From Clostridia bacterium (GTDB lineage: Bacteria; Bacillota; Clostridia; Christensenellales; Aristaeellaceae), in the NCBI GenBank assembly GCA_030526935.1, contig JAUNBY010000124.1, positions 1-8,264 of the forward strand: a stretch of DNA of 8,264 bases. The letters run 5' to 3'. A program made the position numbers and the translations under genes. The notes under the pieces were generated by a model. That model had not been told where the DNA came from and searched no databases. It saw nothing but the letters and a program-made list of their open reading frames with translations. Shown here piece after piece: positions 7,105 through 8,264 of this stretch. Every line of letters begins with the position of its first letter. Within the stretch, counting starts at the first letter, position 1.

Positions 7105-7124
7105 ACCAGCGCGGTTAATGTTAA
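7097..7124 (-). promoter_or_regulatory. Sigma-A promoter with extended -10 for the ApgM-like gene and leftward unit
   Basis: Read leftward, the -35 box is TTAACA (7124-7119, five of six matches), the spacer is 16 bases, and the -10 box is a perfect TATAAT (7102-7097) preceded by TGC, an extended -10 element. Transcription would start near 7090 and run into the ApgM-like gene after a leader of about 50 bases. This promoter faces the yhaM promoter, and the two cannot both hold RNA polymerase at once. Confidence 0.75.
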
Positions 7125-7130
7125 ACGCGC
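7109..7130. promoter_or_regulatory. 22-base near-palindrome over the leftward -35 box (candidate operator or leader hairpin)
   Basis: GCGCG at 7109-7113 pairs with CGCGC at 7126-7130, and TTAA at 7115-7118 pairs with TTAA at 7121-7124; the only mismatch is G7114 with A7125, and the loop is TG. As DNA it is a dyad covering the -35 box of the leftward promoter (7119-7124), a typical position for a repressor. As RNA it would form a hairpin in the yhaM leader, about 12 bases before the Shine-Dalgarno. No DNA-binding regulator gene is in the window. Confidence 0.5.
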
Positions 7131-7140
7131 AAAACGCGCA
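7123..7140. repeat. Perfect tandem 9-base repeat in the yhaM leader
   Basis: AAACGCGCA occurs twice back to back (7123-7131 and 7132-7140), just before the yhaM Shine-Dalgarno GGAGGG at 7142-7147. The first copy holds the right arm of the adjacent near-palindrome. The second copy offers an alternative CGCGC (7135-7139) able to pair with GCGCG at 7109-7113. Confidence 0.8.
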
Positions 7141-7153
7141 CGGAGGGTTAATT

Positions 7154-8101
7154 ATGCAGTCACGTCCCCAGCCTCAATTGTCAACGGTAATCAAGGGGCA
7201 GATATTCGAAGGGTTTCTTCTGGTAAAGTCCTCGGAGCAGCGCACCGCGTCAAACGGCAGTAAATATCTGGATATGACGCTATGCGATAAATCGTCGGAA
7301 ATAAACGCCAAGATGTGGGACGGAACCGTCGCCGCGCCGAAGGTAGGTCAGGTGGTAAAAGTTCGCGGCATGATGCAGGAATATAACAACCGCGCCCAAC
7401 TGCGAACCGACAAGCTTCGCGAGCCGGAACCGCGCGACGAGGTGGATATGTCCACACTCGTGCCCTGCGCTCCGGAACCCGCGCAGTCGATGAAGGACGA
7501 GCTTTACGCCCGCGCGAACGCCATAAAGGACGCGCAATTGCGCGCGCTCGTAGTAGACAGGCTCGACGCCTGCGGCGACAAACTGGACTATTATCCCGCC
7601 GCCGTAAAGCTCCATCACGCGGAGAGATCGGGGCTTTTGCACCATACGACGACTATGCTCAGGGCGGCAAGGGGATTATGCGAGGTGTATAAACAGCTCG
7701 ATGCCGACCTGCTCGCGGCGGGTATAATATTGCACGACCTTTGCAAGCTCACCGAAATAAAAGCCTCGGAAATCGGAATAGGCTCCGAATACAGCATAGA
7801 GGGGGAACTTATCGGACATCTGGTTGAGGGAGTAGCACGCTTGGAAAGCGCGGGCGAGCGATTAGGCGTGAGGCGCGAACTGTTGTTGATGGTCGAGCAC
7901 ATGATTTTGTCCCATCACGACCTTCCGGAATACGGCAGTCCCAAAAGGCCTATGTTCCCGGAAGCCGAGGTGCTGCACACGCTTGATATGCTGGACGCGA
8001 GGATGTTCGAAATGACGCTGGCTCTGGAACAGGTGCAGCCGGGCGCGTTTACCGAGCGCATATGGTCGCTTGAGAGAAAGCTTTACAGGCGAAAGAACTG
8101 A
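7154..8101 (+). CDS. yhaM: 3'-5' exoribonuclease YhaM family (OB fold plus HD domain)
   Basis: A 315-residue protein, almost exactly the length of Bacillus subtilis YhaM (314). Residues 12-90 form an OB-fold nucleic-acid-binding domain (FEGFLLVKSS, SNGSKYLDMTLCDKSSEINAKMWDG). Residues 150-285 form an HD metal-dependent phosphohydrolase domain: GLLHHT (160-165, His164), the HD pair His194-Asp195 in IILHDLCKLTE, His222, SHHD (253-256) and HTLDMLDAR (275-283). YhaM removes nucleotides from RNA 3' ends in a manganese-dependent way and takes part in RNA decay in Firmicutes. ATG 7154 is chosen because GGAGGG ends six bases before it; the frame is open from 7070, but an ATG there would lie upstream of the predicted promoter -10 box. 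It is transcribed divergently from the ApgM-like gene from its own strong promoter. Confidence 0.95.
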   Translation: MQSRPQPQLSTVIKGQIFEGFLLVKSSEQRTASNGSKYLDMTLCDKSSEINAKMWDGTVAAPKVGQVVKVRGMMQEYNNRAQLRTDKLREPEPRDEVDMSTLVPCAPEPAQSMKDELYARANAIKDAQLRALVVDRLDACGDKLDYYPAAVKLHHAERSGLLHHTTTMLRAARGLCEVYKQLDADLLAAGIILHDLCKLTEIKASEIGIGSEYSIEGELIGHLVEGVARLESAGERLGVRRELLLMVEHMILSHHDLPEYGSPKRPMFPEAEVLHTLDMLDARMFEMTLALEQVQPGAFTERIWSLERKLYRRKN

Positions 8102-8172
8102 TGCCGGACAAACGAAGGGATCGTCTCAAAGAGGCAAAGAGCAGACAAATGAGGCCGCCTTTTAACCCATAA
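8101..8172 (+). CDS. Doubtful 23-codon basic small ORF overlapping the yhaM stop
   Basis: The yhaM stop overlaps an ATG by one base (TGATG), opening a 23-codon frame ending in TAA 20 bases before the terminator. The product would be strongly basic: MPDKRRDRLKEAKSRQMRPP followed by FNP. The overlap is the type used for translational coupling. Against it, the upstream region carries only a weak AGG about 11 bases away, and arginine codons CGA, AGG, CGT and AGA are used where neighbouring genes favour CGC. It may be just the 3' untranslated region of yhaM. I recognise no family. Confidence 0.2.
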   Translation: MPDKRRDRLKEAKSRQMRPPFNP

Positions 8173-8192
8173 ACATTCGCAAAGAGGAAACG

Positions 8193-8221
8193 AAAAAACG
8201 CTGTTAAAAACGGCGTTTTTT
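8193..8221 (+). terminator. Rho-independent terminator after yhaM, probably bidirectional
   Basis: A six-A run (8193-8198) is followed by CGCTGTT (8199-8205), loop AAA, AACGGCG (8209-8215) and six Ts (8216-8221). The inner stem is 7 bp with one G-T wobble, and the A/T runs can extend it to 13 bp. The U-tract is present on both strands, so it could also stop transcripts entering from the right. Confidence 0.85.
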
Positions 8222-8264
8222 CATGGGCGATATGTGCTTTAAGCGCAGCCCTCGGGCATAACCG

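Noticed and set aside
8239..8264. Possible 3' end of a leftward gene entering from the right edge (tail VMPEGCA then TAA)
   Set aside because: The stop is 17 bases before the symmetric terminator, which is suggestive, but seven codons are too few to support a coding call, and another leftward frame is also open here.

Overview
The window looks like a piece of a Gram-positive, probably clostridial (Bacillota) chromosome. The reasons are a YhaM-type 3'-5' exoribonuclease, a Nudix protein with the N-terminal helical extension common in Firmicutes, a heterodimeric BmrCD/TM287-288-type ABC exporter, and strong purine-rich Shine-Dalgarno (SD) sequences at nearly every start. By eye the DNA is moderately GC-rich, yet isoleucine is often written ATA. 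No tRNA, rRNA, CRISPR array, insertion sequence or phage gene was seen, and no gene-free stretch exceeds 300 bases.

Layout from the right-hand side. A 114-base divergent control region (7040-7153) separates two transcription units. Rightward runs a single-copy yhaM-like gene (7154-8101), which may be followed by a doubtful 23-codon ORF, and which ends at a strong, symmetric intrinsic terminator (8193-8221). Leftward runs a long unit of seven genes in this order: an ApgM-type phosphoglycerate mutase/alkaline-phosphatase superfamily enzyme (5816-7039), a Nudix hydrolase (5139-5747), azlC (4431-5126), azlD (4114-4431), two ABC exporter half-transporters (2388-4112 and 646-2391), and the first 214 residues of a CopA-type copper P-type ATPase that runs off the left edge (1-642). 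From the Nudix gene onward the genes are 12 bases apart or less, or overlap by 1 to 4 bases, so they are very probably co-transcribed and translationally coupled. A candidate sigma-A promoter sits in the 68-base gap before the Nudix gene.

Functionally, the left-going unit is mostly membrane export: AzlCD (branched-chain amino acids or analogues), a heterodimeric ABC exporter with one consensus and one degenerate ATP site, and a copper exporter. The ApgM-like enzyme belongs to a family whose bacterial members have been proposed to be homoserine kinases. This would tie the head of the unit to threonine/isoleucine synthesis and AzlCD to export of the end products, but that link is inference.

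The most unusual non-coding structure is the divergent region. It holds two good sigma-A promoters facing each other with almost coincident predicted start points, related by a perfect 8-bp inverted repeat that contains both -10 boxes. Next to them are a 22-base near-palindrome over the leftward -35 box and a perfect 9-base tandem repeat. I see no gene family in the window that I would call an entirely new system; the novelty candidates are this regulatory region and the mixed export operon.
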